This document shows, in pieces, positions 14,501-29,500 of a DNA stretch of 64,000 nt. Under the pieces are notes generated by a model. That model did no database searches. It saw only the letters and a list, made by a program, of their open reading frames with translations, and had not been told where the DNA came from. Position 1 is the stretch's first letter; each line of letters opens with the position of its first letter. The stretch is from Mimachlamys varia (lineage: Eukaryota; Mollusca; Bivalvia; Pectinida; Pectinidae), in NCBI GenBank assembly GCA_947623455.1, contig OX392530.1, forward strand, positions 1,897,501 to 1,961,500. Reading direction: 5' to 3'. The position numbers and the translations under genes are program-made.

Positions 14501-17500
14501 TAGTTATGTAACTAACTGAAGCGAAATACAATAATAACGCTGTCTTTGGCTTACTTGTTAGAGGTGCTCATTTTTAAGGTCATGACCGGAAATGCTCATT
14601 TTCAAGGTCATGAGGCCTAGGTATGAAATGTCTTAAACAACTTACTATGAACGTCTTCTGATAATTTGATATGTAACATGTAAGAAATAATATGATCTTC
14701 AGTCATATTGAAGGTCATGGGTGTCAGTCTTTTAAAGCAGTCCTTCATACTGAAGTCATGAGTGATACTGGCTTGTTTTATTATGAAATGCCAAGAGAAG
14801 AGCAAGATATAATCTTATATAGGATTTCTGAAATGTCAATAAGGTATCATCCACCCTCCCAAATATCCATAAAAACTTCTAATAAACATCCCTGCTGACC
14901 AATTCTACTGAATCTAGCTTTCATTAAAGGTGCCGATATTCCCCTGAGGGTTTCTGCCCTTTACCAGACCACTTTCAAACAGTCTGTGGTTCTGATATAA
15001 TTTTGATTGATATCTGTTAATCCATCTGATGTGTATATCAAGTCCGGCTATTTTCACACACACAATGGTTTTATTGATGTGTTGCTTCCTTTGTAAGTTA
15101 GCGGGAGGTATTATACGTTTTAATGTGAAGGAGTTGAGGTAGAATTCCGTTTGTCGAAGTGTCAAGTCGTAGAGTACTTTCCAGACGGAGTTTATAATTG
15201 GCCGGGTCACACAGTGGTAATTATACTGTTATTTCAGCATGTCAAAGTGGACTCGTTGCCATTCATTCATTATACATTACAATACATGTGTAAATACTGA
15301 GTTTTACGGAGGTCGAGTTGCTACGTGTCACCACCCGGACTGTGAGTGGGGTAGTAAAGTCACTCTGGGGTGAAAGCCTGGGGGTAATTGTCAACAATCG
15401 CTTTTATGACTTAATAAATTCAATTCATTAAACTTCAACTACGAATTTGCATTTATATAATTATCTATCAATAAAACTCCGTTGTTGGTGATGTGTTTGT
15501 TACATATAAATTATCATCATTAATTACCCCCTGTGTGGTTATTTACTGACTTCTTAACTGTGAAATGAACCTCAAAGATTTTGAATAATTTTCTTTTGAT
15601 GTGAGTTTTGTGGATAGATTTGATACGTGTAATTTGTATACTCTGTGACTGGTACCTGTTAGTTTGTGACGTATGGATAGTGCCTTTTCTAGATGCTCTA
15701 TTATATAAACATGTATGTATAGACTTGGAGTCACGTACACAGCATACAATTATAGGAATACATTATGTAACAGTAAAGGAAAAATGCACGACCAGACCAC
15801 CGCAGTTCTAACCAAAACCTTCTGAACTCTAGACGGACATTAATAAAGCTGTCTAGTAGCAGACGATCGACCAAGTCCAGTTCTGTTTCATTCTTCCCTC
15901 CTTTATTGAAGTCTTCAACCCTGGAGACAACAATTTAAGACTGGCAGGTACAGAATTACAAGCATACACCAATGCTTTGAACAAGAGCTAATCAAAGGCA
16001 CCACTAAAATGCATGGCCAGACTCGGGGATTTAAACCCAGGACCTTCTAATGCATGGCCAGACCAGGGTTTGAACCCAGGACCTTCCAAAGCATGGCCAG
16101 ACTGGGGTTGGAAACCAGGACCTTCCAAACTCTAGAATCCATACACTATAGATGGAGTTACTTCAAATAGAAAATCCATTGCTATACACATTATTTGCTC
16201 CCCTTCAAGTAAAGATATGGACAGTTAGATGAAGTCTATACAAATGTGTGACCCTGAAAATCAAATCTGATTGATCTAACAACACTATCATGTCAACTGC
16301 ATTCCTTTATTGTTGCAATTGATCCATGTTGGAAAAGGAGTTGAAGAACTCTTCTAAAATCTGATCTGACATCTTTCTGGCTTTTGTTTTTCTACTGTGA
16401 ACTATGAACTGAAATTTATCATTATTATCGCCTATATAGACACCATAAATCTAGGTTAAGGAGAATGGCCTGTTATGTTTTGTAGATTTAAAAATACATG
16501 TACCGAAATCATATACTAGGATTGTATACTTCAGCGTTATTGATTATTCAGGTTTTCTGTTTGCTTTCAAGTTGTAGCTGATTTCATTTCTGACAAGAAA
16601 TATCCTACCTACTTATGAGAACATAGTCTTGCCTGGCTTTGAAGTTCGGCTTTGACCTGGTTCTGACTGTTAGATGACTTTTGGAAGGATTAGAAACCCT
16701 CGAAGTCACAATTCTTATATCCCTCACTTGGGCAGGTTTTTCTCTTTATCTTATAAGGATATTTCTAAAGATGTAAAATCTTTCAAAAGTGGTACAAAAA
16801 TACCGTCTGAAGTGTCGGATTTAAATTGCAGATGAAACAAAACTGGTGCTGCAGCTGTTTGAATTAATCGTAAATATTAAAAGTTTTTATAAATAATCAA
16901 ATATTAAGTGTTTACATCTCCTGAGCTGAAGGTAAACACTATTACACTTGGGTGATATTTTATCACAGAGTTAAACAGGTACATCTGTCTAGATGAGACT
17001 GCCTATGTTTTAACTGTTAATGGACAGGATATTGATGGGTTTTATCAATAATGATATAATCCTGTAAGGAAGTGACTATGATTAGAAACTGATCATGTTG
17101 CATTAGGAGACATATGTTACCCACAAAAGTTCTCAGACAGAATCTCAGACAAGTCTATGTGTTGAGGTATCACACAGATTATTTATCACTGTAGATTTAA
17201 AACTTTGTCAAAATTTAATCCTCCAGTGGAAGTAAAGTGTTGCCATGGTCACGGTTACTGCAGGTTTGGAGCTAACAGATGTAAAACATTAGGTCTGTTT
17301 GTCTGCTTTCCTCTGAGGTCAGAGGGCAAAGGTTATCTGCCTGGGTAATCATTGATACACATACATTCCAACTGTCTATAGTTGCTTGTTGCTGACACAT
17401 GGCCACAGTGGCCAAGTGGTTAAGGTGTCCCGACATTCTACTACTAGCCCTCCACCTATGGCTTGTGAGTTTAAAACCCTTGTGGATAAGTTACTGATCA

Positions 17501-20500
17501 TAGATCAATGGTTTTTCTCTAGGTACTCCGGCTTTCCTCCACCTCATAAAAACATTGCATATCCTTAAATAACCCTGGCTGTTAATGAGACATCAAACCA
17601 AACTAAACCAAACCAAACTGCAGTGGCCAAGTGATTATAGGCTGACTGACATTCTGCTACCACTAGCCCTCCACTGAAGGGTCCTGGGTTCGAGACCTAT
17701 ACTCGGTGAAGTTGCCAGGTACTATATTACTCTAGGTCAGTTGTTTTTCAAAACCTGAACTTCAATCAAAGTCACAGAGGTCAAAAACATTTTTAAAAAA
17801 ACCCAGAAGAACCAGGAGGCTTGGTTTAGGAACCTGAGGCAGTTGCCAGAATTATAATGCCCTTTTTCACTTCATGTCCTAAAATATCATATTTGTATGG
17901 CAATATCATTACTTTCAGTACTTTGATTTTGATGAGCGTATGTACTGTAGACGTAGTGTGGACTTCCTTTGATGTAGAGTTGTGATCCAGTGTAACTATA
18001 TAGGACTGAATCTTTAATTCCCTGCCCTTGTAAGTACACCAGTAGACACATAATGTGTGTCTTCCTCATGTGATTACGGAATGTGACCTGTATATATGTG
18101 ATTCATCTATATTTACATATTTATATATATTACCTATCTGTATATCATCCTCCTTGTTAGACGGGCTACGGACTGATGCTTTACTTATAGGGACACTTAA
18201 TTACCAATACATCACTTTGAGTCAGGAAATTGATCTGAAATGTCACATTTGTATTTGAAGTTGATAAGTGTTTAGAAATGTAATGTGAGATGTATGGACT
18301 GTAGCGTAGTTCAACGTGTTATTGGTGGACAGACCTTAAAGCATTAATTATATACAAAATGATGTTAAATTATCATCAATAACAACACTGTTTTTAGCTG
18401 ACCTCAATCAACGGATCAAGTGAGCGTAATATGCCATAGTGCAATGTCAGGTCTTTATTTAAACAACATCTTTGCAATGAACAAAAGGCACTAGGGTAGG
18501 GTACAGATACATGGTATGAAGTACTATAAAACTTCCCTCAAACAAATGACCTTGACCTACATTTAAGGTCACAGGTTTCAAACTTGGAAAAGTTTTAGAA
18601 AATCTGATTAATAAACAGAAGGCCAATAATTTTACTGGTAATTAGCCAGTAGTACCTGGTATGAAATATTTTGAAATATTCTCAAATAATGACCTTGAGT
18701 TACATTCAAGGTCACAGGGTCAAATATGTTTAAAAATAATAACCAGTAGGCTAACAGTTCTGATACTTGACCAGTAGGTACCTTGGACAAAATGATATGT
18801 TTCCTCAAATATATGACCTTGTTCTATTTTCAGAAGACTTCATTATTTCCAAGTATTACTGATGTTGGGTCAATATGATTAATGTATATTATTTTATTTG
18901 TATTACAGACAGACCCCACAGTGCTATCCTTACAATGGTAGTGTATGTGCCTCTGTGTTGGGCTCGAGACCAGTGTATGTGAAGCAGTCCATACATGACC
19001 CTGAGAGTCAGGTCCGCGTGCTTCTCCATGACCTGACGACGTCCCAAGCCCCGTCCACAGAGAACCGCTGTCACGAAGCTGCTCTGAAAATTCTATGTCA
19101 GTTCCACTTCCCAGAATGCACTGAAGCAGAGGAACCAGAAGCGGAGCCGTCGCCGAAAAAGCTGTGCAGGTAAGATGCTCATTTGTGATTTGGTTGAGTT
19201 AACTTAAGTTTGTTTTGTTTTAACGGCCCATCGACAACTATCATTGGTCATTTAGGACCAAGGATGTTTTGTTATCCCTGAGATAGGGTGGTCACTTCAT
19301 AAAAGAGGTCAAAATAAGATAAAATTGAGACTTGTATATGTTAAAAATATAATCAACTAGCCAACGTCATTCACTTCTGTTCACTTCAAGTTTGAACACA
19401 GTTTAGTTATGATTCATTGGTCTTTGGTTTTAAGTCCTCTTCGCTACCAAGTTAAGTTATGCAGCAGATAAAAATGATCATTAATGATTGATCATGAGTG
19501 GTGTCTTTGTTCTGTATTCGCCGATTTGTTTGTGCAATTTGTAACGGATCTTGTGATTGGTCAGTTGGTTTTACAAGGTGTTGGGTCACCATTTCATTGT
19601 GTGATTGGTCAGTTGGTATTACAAGGTGTGGGGTCACCATTTCATCGTGTGATTGGTCAGTTGGTATTACAAGGCGTGGGATCACCATTTCATCGTGTGA
19701 TTGGTCAGTTGGTATTACAAGGTGTGGGATCACCATTTCTTCTTGTGATTGGTCAGTTGGTATTACAAGGTGTGGGGTCACCATTTCATTGTGTGATTGG
19801 TCAGTTGGTATTACAAGGTGTGGGGTCACCATTTCATCGTGTGATTGGTCAGTTGGTATTACAAGGCGTGGGATCACCATTTCATCGTGTGATTGGTCAG
19901 TTGGTATTACAAGGTGTTGGGTCATCATGTCATCCTGTGATTGGTCAATTGGTATTACAAGGTGCAGGGTCATCATGTCATCCTGTGATTGGTCAGTTGG
20001 TATTACAAGGTGTGGGGTCACCATTTCATCGTGTGATTGGTCAGTTGGTATTACAAAGTGTTGGATCATCATTTCATCGTGTGATTGGTCAGTTGGTATT
20101 ACCAGGTGTTGGGTCACCATTTCATCGTGTGATTGGTCAGTTGGTATTGCAAGGTGTGGAATCACTATCATTTCATGGTGTGATTGGTCAGTTGGTATTA
20201 CAAGGCGTGGGATCATCATTTCATCGTGTGATTGGTCAGTTGGTATTACAAGGTGTTGGGTCACCATCATTTCATGGTGTGATTGGTCAGTTGGTATTAC
20301 AAGGTGTTGGGTCACCATCATTTCATGGTGTGATTGGTCAGTTGGTATTACAAGGTGTTGGGTCACCATCATTTCATGGTGTGATTGGTCAGTTGGTATT
20401 ACAAGGTGTTGGGTCACCATCATTTCATGGTGTGATTGGTCAGTTGGTATTACAAGGTGACCAGTTTTGATGACGTAATTGGCCATTGTTAGTTCATTAG

Positions 20501-23500
20501 ATGTGTGTGACAGTATATCCCCTGTCTGTGTTTTATTCATGCTTAAGATATCTAAGGAATTCTATAGTGGCTTCATGAAGATTGATAGAAGTCTGCTGTA
20601 GTAATGTCACGATGAATTATAACAGGCTACAGTCAAAAGATACGTTGTGATTGGTCACATGTCAAAACCTGTCATTTCACCACGCAACAAGACGTATAAC
20701 CATTTACAACTAAACAACAATAAATGTCAACGCGGGGCTAAGGAATCACTTGTTTCCTTCCTCAATATTTTCCGCAGACTCCGGTAGCTAGCCTTATGTC
20801 ACAGTAGACCTCTGATGTATAGGTACATTACACCATTGTTACGTTGTGTTAGGGGCTTGTCTCCCCATGGGATGACCAGACACGTATATTGATGGTTTAT
20901 GTATACAGTACTTCCTCGTAACCCCTGTGACTCGCTTTATATAGCTGTAGTAATATATGTATGTCCCTCCCAAATCGTTAGGGCCATGGCGACATTTTTA
21001 GTAAGTTTATCCTCAAAAATAAAGATTTTGAATTCAAATTTTGTTCTTTTATACCTTTCACTTTGTTAAAGCTGACTAATTATCTCCTTGATAATTGCTG
21101 TTACCACACAGAAAATGTATACATCTGAAAGTTATATGGAGATAAACTTCTTCAGAAGATAAGACGGGGAACAAAACATAGGCGTTTCCTGTGTTTTTCT
21201 CCGAACTTTATCTTTTAGAACTAGATCTTAAGTTACAGCTAGTTTTTCAAGAATTAAATCTTGACTAAATGGAAAGGGCATACTGATAAAATGTACCATT
21301 GATTTGGAAGGCCAGAGGTGTAACCGGAACTTTCTTACAAATCTTAGATTGTAGTTGCTTGTGTTCGGCAGCTAGTAAGATTTCAAAGAAGAAACAATCT
21401 CTATGTGTACCAATATACTGATGTCAACACCAACAACCTTTCCAGGCTTAAAGACCATGTTATGTCATCATATGACGTCACACATGGAGAACTGGTCACT
21501 CTGTGGAATCTGTCTTGTGTCTTTAAATTTACAAGTTCTCACAAATGTTTTAATGGGACTTTTGTGTGTTGCAACTGGTGGAATTATTCAAATTATTTTT
21601 TATTTCCTAAAACAGGTAATAAAACAGTGCTGTTCGATGTTGAACATGTCACTGTTTGTACATAATAAAACAGTTCCGTTCGATGTTAAACATGTCACTG
21701 TTTGTACATCTGTTTTGTAACAGGATGACAGACCTATTTTCTTTACATTTGTCATCGTTTTATACTTCGCTACCTGTGTCGACTGTATTTAATGACCCTG
21801 GCCGACACTAGAACCTTTCTATCCTATTTCAAATGTTAAATCTCCCAAACATGTGATAGTTTTCATCCTACAATGGAATCATTGTGTAATCATTATCCGT
21901 ATTATGTTAGGAAGAGGAAAGTATGATTTGGTAACACTAAAACTCTGTGATGTTACCTTTCATCTGGCCTATTGTCCATGTTTATGTAAATCTTGTTAGA
22001 ATTTGTATGGTAGAGTTTCACACTGGAGAAACAGCAGGATACATTAGGTCATTGTGTACTACCGCCTTCACACTACACAGATCAGACAGGATAGCAGGCT
22101 ACTCACAATTGTCTGGTGATTTATGGTAAACGTAACAAAAAGGAGAAAAGAAGTCAGGTGATCAAGCTGTTTTTAGACAGTCTCTATCAGATAGGTACTT
22201 TATCTGCAAAGCATCTCTTTGACTAAGAATCAATGAAAATGAAACTTTAAAGCAACCATGAATTTTAAAATGTGTTGCCATGGAATTTGATGACATGGGT
22301 TTCTCAATAAATGTATTTTTATTGTAGAATCCTCACTTGAGGGATAAAACACATTATAGGACGGAGTTTGAAATATGATAAGTGCTGTAACTATGACAAA
22401 ATAACATTATGTTTGTAAAGTTATTGGGACAGCAGTGTGGTGATTTAAAGGTTGTATTGATGAAAGTGTTGATAAGTCCAGATACAGATCTCCAGACTAA
22501 CGAGGGAAAGTGGAGAAAAGTTTGAGGACCAACTTTCACCTTGTCTGGCTCACAACCACAGAACAGCTGTTTGTCATGTCGAGGCTACAGTTGTATTCAA
22601 GGTCGTTAAGTTGTTTCTCTATACATTCTCAGACATGTGAAATCAAACTTTATTCAATAACTTCAGTTTCAGCAATATTTATGTTTTTGGATAATTAAAT
22701 AAATTCAGAACTTGAATTATATATTTATATTTTTTCTGCATCCATTTGTGTATTCAACAACTTTAAATTGAAAGCCTGTTTCCCTCTTTAATCTTCGCAC
22801 GATATGATTGGCATTGTTGGGAGAAATTGAATGTACATGTGTCAGAACTAAACTTCAGAGACAACATTAGCTTTCAGACAATTGATAGACATACATTTGG
22901 GATGGTAGATTCAAAGTACAGCCTAGCTACCAATAAGGAGATATGTGTTTGAAGAAAATGCTAGTTCCAGTTGAAATCTCTTTTAATTGAAAAATAACAT
23001 CATTCTGCCTCCATCAAGTGCTGATTTCGCTAGGAAATGGACGTTCCACCTCCAGCGCTGACAGAAGTGGCGGGAAATTAGCTCCTGTTGACACTTTGGT
23101 AGAAGGCAGACAAATAGCTTGGGAGTTTTGCAGGCCAATCTTAATTATCACTGAAGGAATATGTGTAGGGAATGAGGGTTGATGTGTCAAAACATTTGCT
23201 TTCATAATTTGTAGCGCAATTCAAGAGTCCAGAGAATTTAGTTTCTGTTTGATGGTTTCAGATGGGGTATTTTTAGGTAATTTGATTTAAGTCATTGGAG
23301 TAATGCAATTAATTTTCTTCAGCATTTTCTCGTTCGTATGTGTGAACATATTAAAGTATATGTGTGAACAAATTATAACAACTTCAAAAGGTTTCGCTGA
23401 ATCCTACACATTTTGAGGTCAAGATTTCCCAAAATGTAAATGCCAAATACAAAAATAGTCATATTATTTAACAGACTTTTTTGTGGCTTCAGTTTTACCA

Positions 23501-26500
23501 CGTAAAAAATTCACACACATTGAAAAAGTACAGTGCTTGTTGTATTTTTATTTGAAGACAATTTACATGATTATAAAAAACATTTCGATATAGGGTCAAA
23601 TTTGCAACAAAGAGATCATTATTCATGCAAGTTTGAAGTCATATGAGATTACGATGTTATAGGTGGAGTCATACAGTTTGAAATAAATATCGCATTTCCT
23701 GACAAATTTTGTCATTTCCTTATCAAAAAAATCTCAAATACTAATTTACAACCACAAATATACGTATTTCTGTCCAACAAGAATAGACCCATTTAGGCTA
23801 TTTATAAGAACACAAGGGGCAACTTCATAAGAGTATTTTATATCAGTGCAAGGGATATGCCAGTTCAGGTACATTGTAATCCTTATCGGGTGCAAAATAT
23901 TGACTTTTGCTGAGGGGTTGATTCTGAAAACTCTGACCCGAGGAGGTGTGCCTCGCAAATACTTGACCAATCCCCCTTTGTTTGTTCTGATAACAACCTC
24001 AGATGTTTGGCCTAAAGTGTGTTCATGTTTATCTCCATATATTACACTGACTTCAAAATGATTGACCTGTTAGAGTTTTCAACAATCCAGGTGTCTTATA
24101 TTGTTGAACACCTGTACAGGTGCATATATTACAGGTGATCTTAAGTACGCTTTAACAGTCTCGATTTGTCTTCTGTGCAGTAATGCTGCTACACGCAGCA
24201 AGCACGTAACATTCTTCTTACATACACATCTCTACAAGTTCAACTTTCACACGTACATTTAACATTTATAAATATAGATAAACATTTTAAACACTAAATT
24301 CCTAAAGATTCTGGTCATTTTTTTCGCAAAAATGTTCAGCGGTATAATTTTACCAGTACATAAATTATTATGTACAATTATTTTGTACAAATCACTCGAT
24401 CAGCATTCGTTACTTTTGTGCTTGTGTGTTCTATTTATTTTTTAAAAGAACAATATTGTATTATGTCAATGTATACATTTTTGATTGATAAATATTTCCA
24501 GGATACATGGTTGATCCGGTCAATAGACAGCTTTAACTAGGTTGTGTAAATCTGTATTACACACTGATACGGTCCTGGTCCTAGTTGATAGGGGGGACCC
24601 GTAAAACACATCTTGGTACATAAATTAATGTTATGGAATCAGCTCGGCACCACACAAGCCATGTGGAGGGATAAGATAGGGCAAAAACCCAACTGGTAGA
24701 GGTGTAAGGTTCCAGCGCCCAGGGGTCTGGTTCTGATAGGGAAGCCTGAGTGAGGGGAGGGACCAATCCTAGAGATTTCTCCCCCTAACCGTCTGTTGAC
24801 AGTCAGAGAGGGAAGGGACACATACAGGCACTCCAAGGGATTTTACAACCACGGAGGACAGGGGGACCCTAGGGATTTCAACCCTACCATTTAGTTAGAG
24901 AGGGGAGGGGGTACACATGCTACTTACCCTCGAGACCCCCTCAACCCAACCCAACCCAACCCCCCTCCTCCTCAACCCCACAGCCAGTGACTTGATGATC
25001 AGTGTCTTAGATTGATATCAGGAATCGAGTGTTCATGATGATAGTCCAAGATTAACATCAGAAATCTGGTTGATGGATCCTTGTTTTTCTGTAATATGGT
25101 ATGAGGAGTAGCAAATATTAAAATCTCAACTGTTGAAGTAGTCAGGAGTTTTCTTCTTCACACATCTGGCCTAGGCGGTTAGTTACCCTTATCAGATCGT
25201 AATCTGATAGAGGGAAAAGTTTGTTTCAGATATTTGTTTAGAAGATGTCAGAATTATTTTGGTTTTCGTTGCAGATGTTCAGTTTAGCTATGACTGGTTT
25301 GTGTACATTCACGGTCAGAGGTCTCGGGGGATTTTTCACTGCAATAACATATGAGATTATTAAGATCAGAAAGTATTTGGGGATGTCGGACATTCATCAT
25401 CAACATGCTATCAGTGTCGGGGTCTAGTTTAATGTGAAAAACAGGTTTTGAAGTGAGTAACTGTTAGTCTACGTGAACCATTGTAGTATAAGCTTTAAGT
25501 GACCAATAGGCCAGTAAAACAGTGTATAAAAGGTGTGAGTTTATCAAACACTGTCAGAGAACTTCTTACAATATCATCTGGGGCTGAAATAAAAATCATT
25601 TCCCCCTCAGACAACTTGGATATAATTCCCGATTTGTAACGGTCATAAAAAATGCAATAAATGATGGATGATTTCTGTTAAAAACAATTTATGCAATTTT
25701 GCATTTTACTGAGTGACAATTCCTGTTCTGCGTACTTCGGACCCACGTAGAAAGTTGTAGTTGTAGTTGGTCCCTTACTGAACTTTAGCCTATATATATA
25801 TATTTCATATATTTGTTTCAAGTTTCAATTTCATGTTCTTATTATGGAAGTATTTTTTTTTTCTGGATATAATTTGTCATACAGAGAAAAAGGTTAGAGT
25901 TTTCATTACTGTTTTGTAATTATTAACATAAAGAACCTTTTGTGAAATTAATTGCTTTTAAATGGTTAAAGATTATATCGCCCCAGACAAGTTTTAGAGC
26001 AGCCAGACTTGGTCTGACAGGTGCCCCTGATTTGTGATATGGTAACCTAGGTACTGGTCGAGATCTCACTTTAAATCAGGGATATTAATTACAATATAAA
26101 ACCCAATTTCTCTATTGAAGGATATTACCGATAGTTAAAGAGATGATAGATCTGAATGAGTTGCAATGAAAAGGATCATAATTTCTTAAAACTTGTTTTT
26201 AAACATGGTTAAAGTGCTGATGGGGGAGGGGGGGGGGGGGGGGGGGTATTTGACTGAAACCTTGAACACTTTGACAGGTCGTTGTTAATTATGTCCCCTG
26301 GTTTACTGATAAGAATTACAATGTTTATAAGCCCCTGACATACAGGTGCTGGTGTTACCTCATGTTTACCTAATCCTTCTACACTTTTATCATCGACAGA
26401 TATCACTGGGAAAATATATATCACTGGGAACTAGGGGCCAGACTGGCATTAATGGCCAATGATAACCTGGTTGAGTAGAAAATCTTATACAGTACTACAA

Positions 26501-29500
26501 CCTGAGGTGACCTTGTGTGGGAAGTCTCCTGTGTGGAAAGACTTCTACTACAACCTCAAGTGAACTTATTTGGAAGAAAGTCTTGTACTACGACCTAAGG
26601 CGACCTTGTTGTATAGAAAGTCTTGTACTACGACCTTAGGCGACCTTGTTGTATAGAAAGTCTTGTACTACGAACTTAGGTGACCTTGTTGTGTAGAAAG
26701 TCTTGCACTATGATCTAAAGTGACCTTGTTTTATAGAAAGTCTTGTACTATAACCTTAAGTGACTTTGTTTTATAGAAAGTCTTGTACTATGACCTTAAG
26801 TGACTTTGTTTTATAGAAAGTCTTGTACTACGACCTTAGGCAACCTTATTGTGTTTACGGTATATCACTCTGACCTTTGATGACCTTTTGTATATAACAA
26901 TTTTTACTCAGATATGAGGTAATCAGACGGAGAGTTTCTTTATATCAGTTTTGTGTAGAATTTCTGTCATTCTGACCTTGAACCTTGCACTCTGACCTAA
27001 GGATGTCATTTTCACTTTGTTTGTTGTTTAAATGTCTATATCAAAGTCAGGTTCATGACCTTGAGTTTAAGAAAATTTTGCTTTTAATCTTTTTTTTTTT
27101 GCCAGACTGAATGATGAAATTCTGGAGTAATTTAAATGTTCTGAAGATGAACCAAGGGCTCTTGTCTAATATGATTTATGCTTATATGTATGTAAATCTT
27201 ATAGAAAGTAGGTATGTATACATATTATGCTTGAGAAAGAAAATAATTTTAACTGAAATGAAGAATATAGAGAATTGAGATGTGAGGGTAGAATTGATAT
27301 GTTTAGCTAATGTTTCTAGATATTGCTGTGAATCGATTTGAAGTGCTTTCAATAAGTTTGGGTATAATTGAGATGTGTGGGTGGGGTATAGACTAACGAT
27401 TGTTCACAGGGTCTGGTACAAACTGTACACGTCTTTATCAACTCCAGGTCAAACACACCACATAGGTTTTTGTTTTGAAAGTTTACACCTTGAGTTGATG
27501 TGTGTGTAGGTGCGATTACCTGCCGTTTCCACCTGGGCAGGCGGTTTAAGTGTTTTTGATGTGGTGACAATAGTTGGCGGTGACATATTTATAAAGATTT
27601 CGTAAAATATACCGGGTTAACCTCTGATGTCATAGATCGGGAGTAATTTTGTCTAGGGGATATAAATAACCTAATTACGTCTTACTTGTGAGTAGTTCAG
27701 GTATCGGTTGTCAGTCTGTTTGTAAACAAGTCTGGGCCCATAGTCTGGACGGGTCGACAGGACCACACAAAAAAAGATAAAATTACCTGTCAGGCAAGGG
27801 GAGGCAACTCATACTGGTAACTCACCTTGATAATGATTTAACAGAAGACTTGTTTGAACTCTTCAAATTAAGGTTAGGATAGCTCACTACGAAATATAAG
27901 GGGTAAATGAGACAGCAGTAATAAGTTTGTAATAATAATAAAAATAAAATTTCACTAACTATGATATCATCATTGAAAATTTGTTGTACAACCCTATATT
28001 TGTATAACAGATAAAAGGGCAGTTTCCCGGATTTTATTGAGTCCATGTTTAATTTAAATGTATGTGACATGGAGTATAGTATAATAGGTAATGAGATGAC
28101 CATGCTGTGCATGGGTTATAGTGTGTATAGTACAGTGTACCCTTGACCTATCGCCACCCGAATCTACCGCCACCCTCACATACCGCCACCTAAACCTCTA
28201 GAACGGATTTCTCTCCTATATAATTCCCTCGTTAAGTTCACCACTCTCGCATAACGCCATCCGCCACTCCCTTTAAAGTATAAACGTCCGGAATTGTTAT
28301 ATATTTCCCTCGACGATAACGCCATATTGTTCTGTTTTTGAAGATCGAGGAACTCTTTAGTGTTCCATTTGGAATGGTATGCAGCAAAAGTAGATCAATA
28401 ACTATTTTCAGATATAAATTTACGCCAATGTAGATCTAAATGACAATATAATACTAAGCTTGTTTTTAATAAAATGTTCGAAATGCAATCTATTATGCAA
28501 TTTATTTCATGGTTATAATTTTCATAATTTGATACTATCGCCACCCTCATTATACCGCAATAATTGCTTTGGACGAAAGGTGGCGGTATAACGAAGGTAC
28601 ACTGTACATCTCTAGCACACATGCAGGGAAATACCCACAGATGGAGATATTAGCAAGGTGGCATAGGACAAGTAGCTAGCACCAGATAAGGCATTTCCTG
28701 TGAATTCCTCAGAATTAAATTGATTTATTTATTTTTTGTAGAAAATTGTATATTTATGTACAATGTTAGCTAGGGCACTATATAAAATGTTTATAATGAT
28801 ATTTACAGGGAGAGCTGTTTGGGTGTGAAGGAGCTGCTGTGTTTTGACCAATGGTTGCTGGTCATCAACAAAGAGAGTCTCCAGTATTCTTTACCCGTCT
28901 GTGAGGAACTTCCCAGCAAATATGGTGTCAACGCTTCGTGTGTGGACTCGCAACTGTTTATGAGGAAAGATGAGGAGGTCACAAGTAAGTTTAGCCGGTA
29001 CTGTCTGGGTCTGATGGTAGAGCTGAAGTACAGAAACACAATTTTATGTGTAGATGTCACAACGGAGATTGTATTGCTGTAGCGATATAATAACCCATCC
29101 TTTATATACCAGTAGGTTTCATTGTACTCGGCTTCAAAGGAAATAAAAAACAGAAAATACTGAAGGGCCAAAAAAAACCAAAATCCTAACACAAAGTTGA
29201 TTAAGGGTATAATAGGAACAAAATAAAGATTGACGTGGAAACCCTTGAAAAAGTACAACAGCATAAAAACCAGGTGTTTCCAATCTGCCTCATAGATAAA
29301 AGCTGCTATGTAAATCAAGGTGACATCAAAATAAATGTCCTTTCTTCAAAAATAATAATATTAGACATACTAATGAGCATATTCAAAAACATTCAACTTA
29401 TCACTCAAAGATACAGAACATTTCTCAATGAGATCATGAGGGGGACTATGAAACTTGCCCATATTCTTCATCAATCTGCATCTCTTGAATCCTTGTGAGT

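Noticed and set aside
19452..20540. Frames of 320-362 codons on both strands
   Set aside because: They follow from 48/51-bp repeat units, which keep every frame open; the same DNA is open in three frames.
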